DNA of 48,302 nt from Acidobacteriota bacterium (GCA_027295505.1 JAPUKU010000222.1:1-48302); one strand, 5' to 3'; positions 31,449 through 40,468 are shown, counted from the first letter of the stretch. The notes: generated by a model not told the origin, from the letters alone. A program made the numbers and translations.

Positions 31449-32012
31449 TCAGGTCCCGTAGGAGGGATCGAGCCTCCGTATCCTCGTGGCCAGCTCGATC
31501 CGCGCCCGGTTGCAGCGCGATTTCACGGTGCCGGTTGGAATCCCCAGAAGATTTGAGACCTCCTCGACCTTCAGACCCTGGATCTCCTTGAGCAGGAGGA
31601 TCTCCCGGTCCGACTCGCTCATCCTGTCCATGGCGCGATAGAGTAATTGCCGTGTGGAGCGGGCGGAGGCCGAATCCTCCGGCGTGGGGCCCATGGCTGC
31701 CATTCGGAGCGTTTCGTCTCCCGTCTCGCTCGATGCGGGGGGTCTCGCTTTTCGCCTTCTCAGCGAATCGATGCAGACGTTGCGTGCCAGGCGGAGCATC
31801 CACGGCATGAACGTCTCGCCCCCCTCGAACGTGTCGAGGCGCTGGTAGATCCGGGTGAATATCTCCTGCGCCACGTCCCTCGCCTCCTCGGCGTTTCGCA
31901 TGTAGTGGTAGGCCAGGCCGAACACCCGCGACTGGAAGCGGCGCACCAGCGCCTCCCAGGCGAGATCATCCCCCTGCCGGCAACGCTCCACCAGCGTGGC
32001 GACGTCTAGCAA
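31449..32012 (-). CDS. ECF-family RNA polymerase sigma factor
   Basis: The 187-residue protein has sigma region 2 (FGLAYHYMRNAEEARDVAQE, then WMLRLARNVCIDSLRR) and region 4 (LLLKEIQGLKVEEVSNLLGI, then GTVKSRCNRAR), with no region 1 or 3, as in RpoE-like ECF factors. The start is a TTG at 32012 with CAGGAG upstream; a GTG seven codons on is possible. The next gene is its anti-sigma factor, and the stop and start are adjacent. It probably drives its own operon, but I could not see a convincing ECF-type promoter in the 118 bases upstream. Confidence 0.93.
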   Translation of the reverse strand: MLDVATLVERCRQGDDLAWEALVRRFQSRVFGLAYHYMRNAEEARDVAQEIFTRIYQRLDTFEGGETFMPWMLRLARNVCIDSLRRRKARPPASSETGDETLRMAAMGPTPEDSASARSTRQLLYRAMDRMSESDREILLLKEIQGLKVEEVSNLLGIPTGTVKSRCNRARIELATRIRRLDPSYGT

Positions 32013-32130
32013 TCCTGGCTCCTGTCCATCACTCGACGCTCCGGGCTTGTCCTGGCCGGCGCCTGTTCCTGCACCCTACAATGGAGACGCATGCGGGCAG
32101 CATAAGGTTCGGGAAAAATCGTCCTGGCTC

Positions 32131-32838
32131 TCAAGTCGGGCGTCCGACCTGGGGCCGGAGGACCCTCTGGGATACGGCCCGGCGGGGGGCACTCCTCCTT
32201 GACCCCACCCTGGTTCCAGCCTGTAGATCGCCCGCCAGCAGGCGGCCGACCGCTCCCGGGCGTTGACCGCTGGTGACCCAGACCTCGGCCGTGCTTCGAA
32301 ACACCCTGTCGAAGGCACGGTCCAGGACACCTGCCTCGATGAGTTCCTTCGCCGTCACGGCACCCGTACCGCTGGGGATCGGTGTGCTCTTGAGGAGGAT
32401 GAGCCGACGGGCACGGGTGCGTCCCGCGATCCATGCCGCGACCGAGTCGGATGTCACTCTCCACGAAGCTGGCAGCTCTTTCGCCGATGCCACCGCCCGG
32501 GCCGCGAGCAGGATCGGCAGCTTTCCCGTTCGTGCCACCTGTCGTGCCCGTGTCAGCGTGTGCACGGCCACGCTTCGGGACTCGAGGTCGGCGAGAAGGA
32601 GCCCGAACTGATCCATGGCGAGCAGCGCCATCCGGTGCGCGCCCTTCTCGCTCAGGCGGAGACGCCTGAAGCTTCGTCGCACCGCATCGGCGAACGGCCC
32701 GCCGCCGGGAATGACCAAGAGGTGTTCAATGCTCGCACGCTCGGCGAGCACGCCAAGAAGACCACGCAGCGTGGGCGAGCTGTGCAGGCTGCCACCAACC
32801 TTGATGACCGCATCCCAGAACTTCTGGGATTGGTTCAC
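32131..32838 (-). CDS. mfnE: Amino-acid-kinase-fold kinase, MfnE-like ([5-(aminomethyl)furan-3-yl]methyl phosphate kinase)
   Basis: The 235-residue protein has the amino acid kinase fold: VIKVGGSLHSSP at the N-terminus, VIPGGGPFADAV, and a later SDSVAAWIAGRTRARRLILLKS. MfnE phosphorylates the aminomethylfuran phosphate to the diphosphate used in methanofuran assembly. The start is a GTG at 32838 that overlaps the TGA of mfnF (GTGA). The frame runs 158 codons further upstream, but that part is antisense to mfnF. The last 25 residues are basic and look unconserved. It is the final gene of the operon, next to the sigma factor gene. Confidence 0.85.
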   Translation of the reverse strand: MNQSQKFWDAVIKVGGSLHSSPTLRGLLGVLAERASIEHLLVIPGGGPFADAVRRSFRRLRLSEKGAHRMALLAMDQFGLLLADLESRSVAVHTLTRARQVARTGKLPILLAARAVASAKELPASWRVTSDSVAAWIAGRTRARRLILLKSTPIPSGTGAVTAKELIEAGVLDRAFDRVFRSTAEVWVTSGQRPGAVGRLLAGDLQAGTRVGSRRSAPRRAVSQRVLRPQVGRPT

Positions 32839-33902
32839 TCGCGCAGCTTCCACATTTCGGGGCCGCGCTCGCCGAGGGCTTCCTCGGCGAGCAGGAGGGC
32901 CACGCAGGTGGCCGGCGCAAGCTGTGGATCGGAGAGCGGAATGAGCTCGGAGAGATCCCGGCACGGGAGTCCCAGGCGGGCCGCAAGATGGGGAACGAGA
33001 AATTTGCCCACTCCGGTTCCGATCAGCACCGGTTCGCGCGTGAAGGTCCCCCAGGAGAGAACCTGTCGGGCGGCTTGCTCGATTTGCCGGATCTGGGCAC
33101 TCTCGAGATGGAGCGCCATCTGCCTGAGTTGGTCCGCCTCGATGTCGGAAGGGTCGGCGCAGACGAGACGGGCCAGCCGCGCGCGCGCGCCCTCCAGCGT
33201 GACCGGCCCGTTGTCCGCCGTGGGCACGGTGATCTGCTTGCTCGAGAGGCGCCCGAGAGCCAGATAGACATCGGCCATGGTCGCGAACAGCTCCGAGCTC
33301 AGGCGGCACCACGTACCGCGAAGAGGGACCTCGGAGCTGACCGCGGCCGGCGGTGTGCGCAGGGCTCCAGTGTAAACCAGCTCGCCCATGGTGAGCCGCC
33401 CCGTGTCATCACGGGACCGCGGACGCGGCCTTCCCGAGACCAGTGGCACGATGTCAGTGGTGGTGCTGCCGATGTCGACCAGCACGCCTTCACCCGTGCA
33501 GCGCGCAGCCACCTCCGCGGTGGCCAGCCAGTTCGAGGCAGCGAAGGCCTCGGGTTCCCGGGCCGCCTCCTGGGCAGAGGCGAACGTCGCGTGGGTGCTC
33601 CACAGGCGCAGCGGCTCCTGGCCCAGCGCCTCGCGGGTCGCGGCAACTATCGCCAGAACCCCTTTGGGCTTAGAGGGAAAGCAGTCGGCCAGTTCGGCCG
33701 TCATGGCAACTGCATGCGAGGCATCGCGCGCCCCGAGATCCCGCGACATGTCGCGTAGCGCCGCGGGCAGTCGATCAGCGGTGCGCCACATCTCAAAGTA
33801 GCGCATGGCTGTACGCGCCTCCGCCAGTCGCCCGTCGCGAAACGACAGGCGCGCCGCCTTCAGATGGACGCCGCCAATGTCCCAGCCGATGAACTCGCGC
33901 AC
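32835..33902 (-). CDS. mfnF: MfnF-like protein of methanofuran synthesis (H4MPT-linked C1 transfer pathway protein, COG1548)
   Basis: The 355-residue protein has an ASKHA-type ATPase/hydantoinase-like fold, with FIGWDIGGVHLKAA as the first phosphate motif and VLVDIGSTTTDIVPL as the second. This family occurs in methanogens and in methylotrophs with H4MPT. In archaea MfnF couples the aminomethylfuran diphosphate with glutamyl-tyramine. The gene overlaps mfnD by 43 bases and mfnE by four, so all three are co-translated. Its presence next to MfnD- and MfnE-like genes makes the assignment strong. Confidence 0.9.
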   Translation of the reverse strand: MREFIGWDIGGVHLKAARLSFRDGRLAEARTAMRYFEMWRTADRLPAALRDMSRDLGARDASHAVAMTAELADCFPSKPKGVLAIVAATREALGQEPLRLWSTHATFASAQEAAREPEAFAASNWLATAEVAARCTGEGVLVDIGSTTTDIVPLVSGRPRPRSRDDTGRLTMGELVYTGALRTPPAAVSSEVPLRGTWCRLSSELFATMADVYLALGRLSSKQITVPTADNGPVTLEGARARLARLVCADPSDIEADQLRQMALHLESAQIRQIEQAARQVLSWGTFTREPVLIGTGVGKFLVPHLAARLGLPCRDLSELIPLSDPQLAPATCVALLLAEEALGERGPEMWKLRE

Positions 33903-34981
33903 GGTAGGGTGAACCTCGCTCTTCCTCTGAGACGCACCTGGCGCGGCAAGCGGCCACTCCGGGCTGCCTCGAGGATCCAGGCCGCGGGGTTGGCGCGCAG
34001 CACCCGTCTCACGGCCACGTACGACGTGGTCAGGCGCGGGTTCACGTCCACCACCCAGGCACCTTTCCGGTCGAGCAACACATCGACTCCGAAATAACCG
34101 CGCAGACCGGGGATGGCGCGCGCCGCGTCACACGCCACGCGAGCGGCCAGAGCCACCTGTGGGTGCTGGAGCGGCACCTCGCCTCCGACATATTCGTAGT
34201 GAGCGCCCTTTTTCAGCCGCTGGCGGTTGACGCTCAGGACCACCACCTGCCTGCCGTTGCCCAGAAGCGACACGCTGGCGTCGGTTCCGTGGAGCCTTTC
34301 CTGAAGAAGAACCTGGGCACGCTTGGAGTGAGTGCGGGCGCTGTTGACAGCATCAGCCAGTTTTCCGCCGCCGCTAAGATCGTGAAGCCCCCGGCAGGCG
34401 TATCCATCCAGCGGCTTGACGATCCACTCGCTGCGGCGGCGCGTGTTCTCCGTTTGCCGGCGGTGCGACGGGCTTGCCGGCGCCGTTGCCGGACGGTTCG
34501 CGATCCACTGGCCGGACAGCGCCTGGCGCGCCTGGATGGGTACGCTCCACGGCTGCGGAACGCCGGCACTTTTAAGCGCACGGTACGTGTGCCACTTATC
34601 GGCCGCTACGCTCACTGCCAGAGAGGAAGATCCCAGATTGATCACGCCGCTCTGTTCCACCTGAAGCGTGAGCTTCTCGAGAACACCTCCCCGCTCCGGT
34701 GCCACAACGAGGGCAGCGTCCACTTGCTCCAGCGCCCGTTTCAGGCTGCCAGCGGAGCCGTGTGCCGCCACGCTGCGTAACTCATGGGGTGGGGGAAGAT
34801 CGAGCGACGTGCCGGGTCTCTGCAGTATGAGGAGGTGGGCGCCCGGCAGCCGCAAAAAATCTTCGGCCAGTGCCGCCAGTATGGCGCGGGCTTCACCTAA
34901 GACAGCAGGATCGATCCGCGTGCCGCCGCCACCGGCACAGAAATACTCGTAGAGCAGGATGCGCAGGCTAGAAGCGCACAC
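33860..34981 (-). CDS. mfnD: ATP-grasp ligase, MfnD-like (tyramine:L-glutamate ligase)
   Basis: The 373-residue ATP-grasp protein begins with RILLYEYFCAGGGGTRIDP, close to the opening of archaeal MfnD. Later blocks are ADKWHTYRALKSAGVPQPW, VKPLDGYACRGLHDL and VVDVNPRLTTSYVAVRR. MfnD forms the gamma-glutamyl bond to tyramine in methanofuran; methylotrophs may use tyrosine instead. The start is a GTG at 34981 that overlaps the pabB stop by 14 bases. Its place between pabB and mfnF supports the role. The acceptor (tyramine or tyrosine) cannot be read from the sequence. Confidence 0.85.
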   Translation of the reverse strand: MCASSLRILLYEYFCAGGGGTRIDPAVLGEARAILAALAEDFLRLPGAHLLILQRPGTSLDLPPPHELRSVAAHGSAGSLKRALEQVDAALVVAPERGGVLEKLTLQVEQSGVINLGSSSLAVSVAADKWHTYRALKSAGVPQPWSVPIQARQALSGQWIANRPATAPASPSHRRQTENTRRRSEWIVKPLDGYACRGLHDLSGGGKLADAVNSARTHSKRAQVLLQERLHGTDASVSLLGNGRQVVVLSVNRQRLKKGAHYEYVGGEVPLQHPQVALAARVACDAARAIPGLRGYFGVDVLLDRKGAWVVDVNPRLTTSYVAVRRVLRANPAAWILEAARSGRLPRQVRLRGRARFTLPCASSSAGTLAASI

Positions 34982-36509
34982 GCTGTCCTAGGGCCTGTAT
35001 CAGCCCGCGTCCTTTCTCCAGTGTTTCACGGTATTCCTCGATCGGATCGGAGTCAGCGACCACAGCTCCCCCCACCTGCAGCCACACGTGATCCGTCTGC
35101 AGGATCAGGGAGCGAATCACCACGTTGAGGTCGAAGCGGCCGTCAAACGAGAAATAGCCCAGGCTGCCTGCATAGATCTCACGGCGGGTGGGCTCGAGGC
35201 GCGAGATCCACTCCATGGCGCTGATCTTCGGGGCTCCGGTCATGGAGCCCGCCGGAAACAGGGCGCGGATCGTATCGACACCGTCGTAGCGGGGATCGAT
35301 CTCAGCCGACACGGTCGACACCAGGTGGTGCACCGAAGGGTGCGTCTCGGTGGTGCACAATGACTCTACCCACACACCACCGGTCTTTGCGATCCGCCCC
35401 AGATCGTTTCGCACCAGATCGACGATCATTACGTTCTCGGCGCGATTCTTAGCACTACTGGCCAGCACCAGCGACTGGTAGGCATCGTCCATGGGCGTGA
35501 ACCCGCGCGGTGCCGTTCCCTTGATCGGGCTGGAAGTGACCACGCGACCGTCGAAGCAGGCGAAGCGCTCGGGAGAGAACGACAGGATCTGCTCCGTCCC
35601 GAGATCGAGATACGCCGAGAACGGCTCGGGGTGCTGGCGGGACAGGACACGGAAGGCTTCGATCGGGTCACCGGCCATGGAACCTTCCAGGCGGTGCGAG
35701 AGGTTGATCTCGTAGATCTCACCCCGTCCAATCGCCTCGAGCGCACGCTCGACCCTGCGTGCGTACGCGCTCTTGTCGAGCGGCGAGACGAGCTGCTCCC
35801 GAAGACGGGGCGCGGCGGTGACGACGCTTCGTCCGGCGGGTGATTCCAGACGGTGCCGTAAAGAGGCCACGGCACGCCGGGCGCTCGCCCCCTGCGCCCG
35901 GGCCGGCGCCCCCCCCACACCAGCGTCGCTTCCGACCAGCACCGCTTCCCCGGAGCGCCGGTCGTAGACTGCGGCAGCGTCATAGAACGCCAGGTAGATC
36001 TCGGGCAGGCCGAGGGCTCCGCCGGGTGGCTCGCCCAGCCTCTCGAGCGTGCGATTGAGGTCATAGGAGAGGTACCCCACCGCCAGTCCCGCCACCGGCA
36101 TGCCGCTGAGCGCGCGTGTGCGTACACCGTAGAGCAGGCTGCGCAGAGTGTGCCAGGGATCGGCCTTCAGCCGGCGGGGAGACTTGCCGGTGATCAGCAC
36201 GCGGCCCGAGCGGTAGCGGAACTCCAGAAACGGGCTGCAGCCGAGGATCGAAAAACGGCCGCGTCCGGCCAGGTCCGATCCACTGTGCAACAGGAACGGG
36301 CGGTACGCGTTGCGCAGAAGCGCCAGATCGTCGAGCGGATCCCGGTCGCGTCCCAGCGGCTCGGCACAGGCGTCAAAAAGACGCTCCTCTTGCGGGGTGG
36401 AGACGGCCGGCCGCTGACGCGAAGTGGCCGGCGTCGCCGGCGACACAGAGGCCGTGTCTCCGGCATCGGGAGGGGTCGGTTCGGGCGAACCGGAACTCAG
36501 CGAACCCAC
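34968..36509 (-). CDS. pabB: Aminodeoxychorismate synthase component I
   Basis: The 513-residue protein belongs to the chorismate-binding family. Lys330 in PIKGTAPRG marks PabB rather than TrpE (which has PIAGT). Other motifs are EIYEINLSHRLEG, NRAENVMIVDLVRNDLGR and GSMTGAPK. It makes aminodeoxychorismate, the precursor of p-aminobenzoate, which beta-RFAP synthase uses. No glutamine amidotransferase (PabA) or lyase (PabC) gene is in the window. The GTG start at 36509 overlaps the pcd gene by 13 bases. The first 40 residues are low-complexity and rich in Pro, Ser and Thr, and could be trimmed by a later start. Confidence 0.92.
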   Translation of the reverse strand: MGSLSSGSPEPTPPDAGDTASVSPATPATSRQRPAVSTPQEERLFDACAEPLGRDRDPLDDLALLRNAYRPFLLHSGSDLAGRGRFSILGCSPFLEFRYRSGRVLITGKSPRRLKADPWHTLRSLLYGVRTRALSGMPVAGLAVGYLSYDLNRTLERLGEPPGGALGLPEIYLAFYDAAAVYDRRSGEAVLVGSDAGVGGAPARAQGASARRAVASLRHRLESPAGRSVVTAAPRLREQLVSPLDKSAYARRVERALEAIGRGEIYEINLSHRLEGSMAGDPIEAFRVLSRQHPEPFSAYLDLGTEQILSFSPERFACFDGRVVTSSPIKGTAPRGFTPMDDAYQSLVLASSAKNRAENVMIVDLVRNDLGRIAKTGGVWVESLCTTETHPSVHHLVSTVSAEIDPRYDGVDTIRALFPAGSMTGAPKISAMEWISRLEPTRREIYAGSLGYFSFDGRFDLNVVIRSLILQTDHVWLQVGGAVVADSDPIEEYRETLEKGRGLIQALGQRVRF

Positions 36510-36850
36510 TTGTTGGGATTCCCCTGAAGGGCGGAGCCGTCCACCGGCTTCCAGATCGCGACCTCTTCAATGCGCTTCGCCATTTCGAAATCGCACTCGG
36601 TGATGCCATTTGAGGAATGGGTGCAGAGCTTGACCCAAATCTTGCCCCAGGTGACCTCGAGATCGGGATGGTGCCAGCCGCCTTCACAGAGAAACCCAAT
36701 GGCGTTGACCAGCATGAGCGTTGTCGGCCATCCGTCCGTGTTGAACTTGCGGCGGATCCACTTTCCTTCCAGGTACCAGTTCGGAAGCTCCGCCTTCAGC
36801 CGTTCAGCAACCTTCTCGTCCGGGATTACCGGAGGTTTCTTCTCAGCCAT
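36497..36850 (-). CDS. Pterin-4a-carbinolamine dehydratase family protein
   Basis: The 117-residue protein has the family signature [EKH]-H-H-P as GWHHPDLEVTWGKIWVKLCTHSSNGIT (His60, His61, Pro62), with a conserved WKPVDGSALQGNPNKW end. The family dehydrates carbinolamine pterins, but some members act as regulators. Homologues recur in H4MPT clusters, so it probably acts on the pterin cofactor here; no aromatic amino acid hydroxylase is nearby. The ATG at 36850 has GGAGGG upstream. It is the first gene of the pcd-pabB-mfnD-mfnF-mfnE operon. Confidence 0.9.
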   Translation of the reverse strand: MAEKKPPVIPDEKVAERLKAELPNWYLEGKWIRRKFNTDGWPTTLMLVNAIGFLCEGGWHHPDLEVTWGKIWVKLCTHSSNGITECDFEMAKRIEEVAIWKPVDGSALQGNPNKWVR

Positions 36851-36923
36851 GGCAAACAACCCTCCTTCCGCCCTCAAAGGGAGTGGAAAGTGTTGTGGAT
36901 GGAACAGATTTCAGGTGGGCGCT

Positions 36924-36952
36924 ATTGTAGCCGCGGTCGCCCGGGTAATCAA
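36924..36952 (-). promoter_or_regulatory. Promoter of the pcd-pabB-mfnDFE operon
   Basis: On the minus strand TTGATT (36952-36947), a 17-base spacer and TACAAT (36929-36924) form a good sigma70-type promoter. The predicted start near 36917 leaves a leader of about 67 bases to the ATG at 36850. The rest of the 155-base gap holds nothing else I can recognise. Confidence 0.6.
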
Positions 36953-37005
36953 TGCCGGCTCACCGGGGTGCGGGCTTGTCGGACCCGCATCAGAAGAAGC
37001 TCGGA

Positions 37006-38595
37006 TCAGGCGTGCAGATCACGGGCGGCGCCGTGGCGGGCAGCAAAAACAGCCGCGGTGCAGAGCCCTCCGAAAAGGGCAAAGCTCAATACTCCCGCGA
37101 GCTTGAGCCAGGCGACCGCCCCGGAGGGAAGGGCGATCTCCAGGAGCGCTCCCAGCAGGTCAAAGCCGCTACCAGGATTATCGGCCAGACCCCTGAGCGC
37201 CGCCATGCTGGCGACACACAGGGCCGACAGGATCAGGCTGACACCGCCACCGATCAGGCCGCGACTGGCAATCGCTGAAGGCGTGAGCCTGCGTTCGTCG
37301 CGCGGTGGCTCGACCTCGAAGCGTGGCTCGCGAACACCCAGCGGCGAGAAACGCTGCAGCAGGATCATTCCTGGAATGCCGGCCAAGATTGTGATCCAGA
37401 AGAACGGTTCCCAGCCCAGCGCGTCGACCGTGAAGCCGCTGATCGGCCCAGACACAATGCGCGGCAGCCCGAACAGGCTCGAGAAGATCGCGTACTGGGT
37501 GGCCGAGAAGCGTTTCTGGGTCATGCGCAGGAGGAGCACGAAGAAGGCGCCCGTGCCCATGCCCTGCGTCAGGGTCTCGAACGTGATCGCACTGTACATC
37601 AGGGGCCGGTGCATGCCCACTCGGGCGATCAAGATGTAGCCGATGTTCGAGAAGATCTGCAGCAGACCGAACACCCAGAGCGCGTTACCCAGCCCGATTG
37701 AGGTGGTCAGAGCGCCGCCCAGGAAAGTCCCGACCAGCGTGGCGATGAGCCCGACCGTGGCGAGCGCCACACCCCGGTCATAGGATGAGAACCCCATGTC
37801 GACCAGGAAGGGCCGCAGGAGCGCTCCGGCCAGATTGTCGGAGAACTTGTAGAAGAAGACGAAAGCCAGGATCTCCAGGGCTCGGCGGCGGCTGAGAAAG
37901 CCCAGAAACGGCAGCCACAACGCCTCGTACAGCGTCTTGGGCTCGGCTGGTTTATCCTCCGGTTCGGGCGCCTTCCAGGTCACGAAAAGCATTGGTAAGT
38001 AGAGGCAGGCCAGGAAGGTGCAGACCACCGGCCACGACGTCATCCCGGCGAGCGTGATGCTCACTCCCCCGGCTACGAACATCGCCGCGCGGTAGAGAGC
38101 AGTGCGCGCACCCACAGCGATTCCGTGCTCCTCGGGTCTCAGCACGTCAACCGCATACGCATCGACGGCGATGTCCTGGCTCGCCGAGGCCACAGCGATG
38201 GCCAGACCGAATGCCAGCACGATCCAGGGCACCTCCGGGTTGTCGCCGACCCCGGCCAGAGCCAGCGTCAGCGAGAACAACGCCACCTGGGCCAGTGCCG
38301 CCCACCCCCGCCGGCGTCCCATGCCCGGCAGGTGGTAGCGATCCATGAGCGGTGACCACAGGACCTTGAAGCTCCACGGAGCCTGAACGAGCGTTACCAG
38401 ACCAATGAAGCGCAGGTCGACACCAGCGCTTCGCAGCCAGTCGGGAATGGCGATCCAGACCAGACCCAGCGGCAGACCTGAGGAGAACGACAGTAGCGAC
38501 ACCGAGGCCGTGCGCCATGAGGTCAGGGCAATCGCCACGCTGGCGATAGCTCCTCGTTTCGGAAGTGGAGAAGGGAGTGAAGAGCTTGTGCTCAC
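37006..38595 (-). CDS. AmpG-like major facilitator superfamily permease
   Basis: The 529-residue protein has about 14 hydrophobic segments and the AmpG/MFS pattern: SSGLPLGLVWIAIPDWLRSAG in the first span, KFLWSPLMDRYHLPG-like sequence after the second (KVLWSPLMDRYHLPG), and AYAVDVLRPEEHGIA between halves. AmpG carries anhydro-muropeptides for cell-wall recycling, and related proteins carry other substrates. The GTG start at 38595 has no Shine-Dalgarno sequence and a -10-like TATAAT lies only 10-15 bases upstream, so the message may be leaderless. Confidence 0.85.
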   Translation of the reverse strand: MSTSSSLPSPLPKRGAIASVAIALTSWRTASVSLLSFSSGLPLGLVWIAIPDWLRSAGVDLRFIGLVTLVQAPWSFKVLWSPLMDRYHLPGMGRRRGWAALAQVALFSLTLALAGVGDNPEVPWIVLAFGLAIAVASASQDIAVDAYAVDVLRPEEHGIAVGARTALYRAAMFVAGGVSITLAGMTSWPVVCTFLACLYLPMLFVTWKAPEPEDKPAEPKTLYEALWLPFLGFLSRRRALEILAFVFFYKFSDNLAGALLRPFLVDMGFSSYDRGVALATVGLIATLVGTFLGGALTTSIGLGNALWVFGLLQIFSNIGYILIARVGMHRPLMYSAITFETLTQGMGTGAFFVLLLRMTQKRFSATQYAIFSSLFGLPRIVSGPISGFTVDALGWEPFFWITILAGIPGMILLQRFSPLGVREPRFEVEPPRDERRLTPSAIASRGLIGGGVSLILSALCVASMAALRGLADNPGSGFDLLGALLEIALPSGAVAWLKLAGVLSFALFGGLCTAAVFAARHGAARDLHA

Positions 38596-38604
38596 GAGGG
38601 GCGC

Positions 38605-38633
38605 ATTATAAACGTTTCGGCAGACATTATAAT
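38605..38633. promoter_or_regulatory. Divergent promoter region with palindromic -10 (ATTATAAT)
   Basis: The 8-base palindrome ATTATAAT (38626-38633) reads as TATAAT on both strands. A second minus-strand TATAAT lies at 38610-38605. It sits between the divergent MFS gene (start 38595, minus) and VWA gene (start 38681, plus). No clear -35 is visible on either side. Confidence 0.45.
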
Positions 38634-38680
38634 GCTAGCGACCTGTGTAATTTGCTGCCCTTGGGGGGTACGATCAAAGC

Positions 38681-40342
38681 ATGGCACGCCTCTTCAGCCT
38701 GACCCTGATGGGGGTATTGCTGGGAGGGTCTGTTCTACCCCCCAGCGCGCCGGATTCTGCAGCCCCCCCAACCACAGAGACCACCTCACCCGCCATCGGT
38801 GAACCGGAAGCCAACCGGGTTTCCAAGGAATTGCCCCTCCAGGTGCGCTTCGAGTCGCCGGCCCCGGGCCGGGTGGTGTTCGGCCCCGCGCGGATCGAGG
38901 TGAGCGTGCTTCCCCCGGGGACGGCGGTGGAGCGAGTCGAGTTCTTCCTGGATGGCGAACGGTGCGCCGAAGATCGAGATTCGCCTTACGCCTACGAGTG
39001 GGACGCGGGGTACGAGTTCTTCTCTCACCACATCGAGGTGGTGGCGCATGTGCCCGGGCGCGCCCCGGCCCGCGCCAGCATGGAGACCACCCGCGTGGCG
39101 GTCCGCGAACGGGTCGAGGTCGAGGATGAGCCGTACGATCTGATCGAGATCAGCTTCGTGGTGACCCGCTCGGACGGACGGCCCGTGCGTGGCCTCGACC
39201 GGGGTGACTTCCAGCTCGAGGTGGACAGAAGCGCCGTCCCCATCGAGACCCTGGTTGAGGAGAGGCGGCGCCGCCCGGCGGACCACGTGCGACAGACCGC
39301 AACGGGCGGACGCCGGAAAGCAGCGGCTGTCTCCGACACCCACGACCGCGGCGTGCGGCGGCCGCTGAGCGTGGCGCTGCTGCTCGACGTCAGCCGCAGC
39401 ATGCGCCTCATCGAGCGCGAGCGCTTCCTTCTTGCGGTCCAGCGTCTCCTCGATCACCTGCGGACCGAAGATGAAATGATGATCATCTCCTTCTCGAACG
39501 ATTACGAGATTCGCACTGATTTCACCAGCGATCCCCGCACGCTACATGACGCCCTGGTCTCCGTACCCGCTCCGGACCTCGGCACGAACCTGTACGATGC
39601 CATCGGGGAGGCGCTCGATCGCCTCGCGAGACGCCGGGGCCGGCGGGTGGTGATCCTATACAGCGACGGCCAGGCCACGGCGGGTCGGTCCTCGCTGACA
39701 GCCACACCGGCTTCACTCAACGTCATGGACCAGACGCGCCGGGCGCCGATCACCCTGTACTGGATCATCCCGCACTTTCAGGACGCGCGTATCGTGCAGA
39801 GCACTCCATCGTTGCGCCGCCTGGCCACCGGCAGCGGCGGCCGATGGATCCTGGAGACGGACGGCATCGAGACCGTGCTGGATGAAATCGGGGAGGAGCT
39901 CAAATCACAGTACTCCGCCTCGTTTTTCGTCGATAAGAAGAAACACCGCCGTCCGTACTACGAGATCAATCTCAAGGCGCGCAGCCCCTCGCTCAAGGTT
40001 CAGGCTCCCACGCTCATCAAGGGTTCGGGATCGCTGGTGCGCCGCCTCGAAGAGATGCTCAACGGCGACGACCTGGAGGAACGCGCGGCCGCGGCGATCC
40101 AGCTTCCCCGTTACGGTTACTCGCAGGCCTACTATGCTTTGAGGAGTCGTTACGGACGCGAGAAGGATCCCGAGGTGCGGGACGCGGTGCTGGCGGCGTT
40201 GCTCGTCGTCCTGCGCGACAAGTGGCAAGAGATTGACAGCCAGCCTCCACAAGAGCGCCAGGATTCCCTACGACACATTGAGCGCCAAATCACACGCCTC
40301 AAAGATCCCCGGGCGCTTGCGCTCCTGAAGACTCTCCACTAG
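38681..40342 (+). CDS. Secreted VWA-domain protein (acidobacterial VWFA-related type)
   Basis: The 553-residue protein has a signal peptide (MARLFSLTLMGVLLGGS), a proline-rich linker and an Ig-like domain (VRFESPAPGRVVFGPARIEV, then VEFFLDGERCAEDRDSPYAYEW). A VWA domain begins near residue 230 with the MIDAS motif DVSRS (Asp236). The C-terminal 110 residues look helical and HEAT-like. Such VWA proteins are very common in Acidobacteriota, where a dedicated family has been named for them. It probably binds a ligand or partner outside the cytoplasm. The partner is unknown. Confidence 0.85.
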   Translation: MARLFSLTLMGVLLGGSVLPPSAPDSAAPPTTETTSPAIGEPEANRVSKELPLQVRFESPAPGRVVFGPARIEVSVLPPGTAVERVEFFLDGERCAEDRDSPYAYEWDAGYEFFSHHIEVVAHVPGRAPARASMETTRVAVRERVEVEDEPYDLIEISFVVTRSDGRPVRGLDRGDFQLEVDRSAVPIETLVEERRRRPADHVRQTATGGRRKAAAVSDTHDRGVRRPLSVALLLDVSRSMRLIERERFLLAVQRLLDHLRTEDEMMIISFSNDYEIRTDFTSDPRTLHDALVSVPAPDLGTNLYDAIGEALDRLARRRGRRVVILYSDGQATAGRSSLTATPASLNVMDQTRRAPITLYWIIPHFQDARIVQSTPSLRRLATGSGGRWILETDGIETVLDEIGEELKSQYSASFFVDKKKHRRPYYEINLKARSPSLKVQAPTLIKGSGSLVRRLEEMLNGDDLEERAAAAIQLPRYGYSQAYYALRSRYGREKDPEVRDAVLAALLVVLRDKWQEIDSQPPQERQDSLRHIERQITRLKDPRALALLKTLH

Positions 40343-40468
40343 AGTCTTGCCACTGCCGCGCACCCTGTCGGCAGATCTGATCCAGGATCCTCCGGAGATC
40401 CGGAACCTGACAGCAGAACTTTTCACCGACACTGTGAAACAACGCCATCCGAGCGGGGCGCCGCGAGC

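Noticed and set aside
32131-32180. Hairpin at the 3' end of mfnE as a terminator
   Set aside because: The seven-base-pair stem overlaps the coding end and the T tract lies 13 bases further on, which is too far for a typical intrinsic terminator.
32839-33312. N-terminal extension of the MfnE frame
   Set aside because: It overlaps mfnF in another frame, is low-complexity and Arg/Pro-rich, and the GTG at 32838 with a GTGA overlap gives the usual kinase N-terminus.
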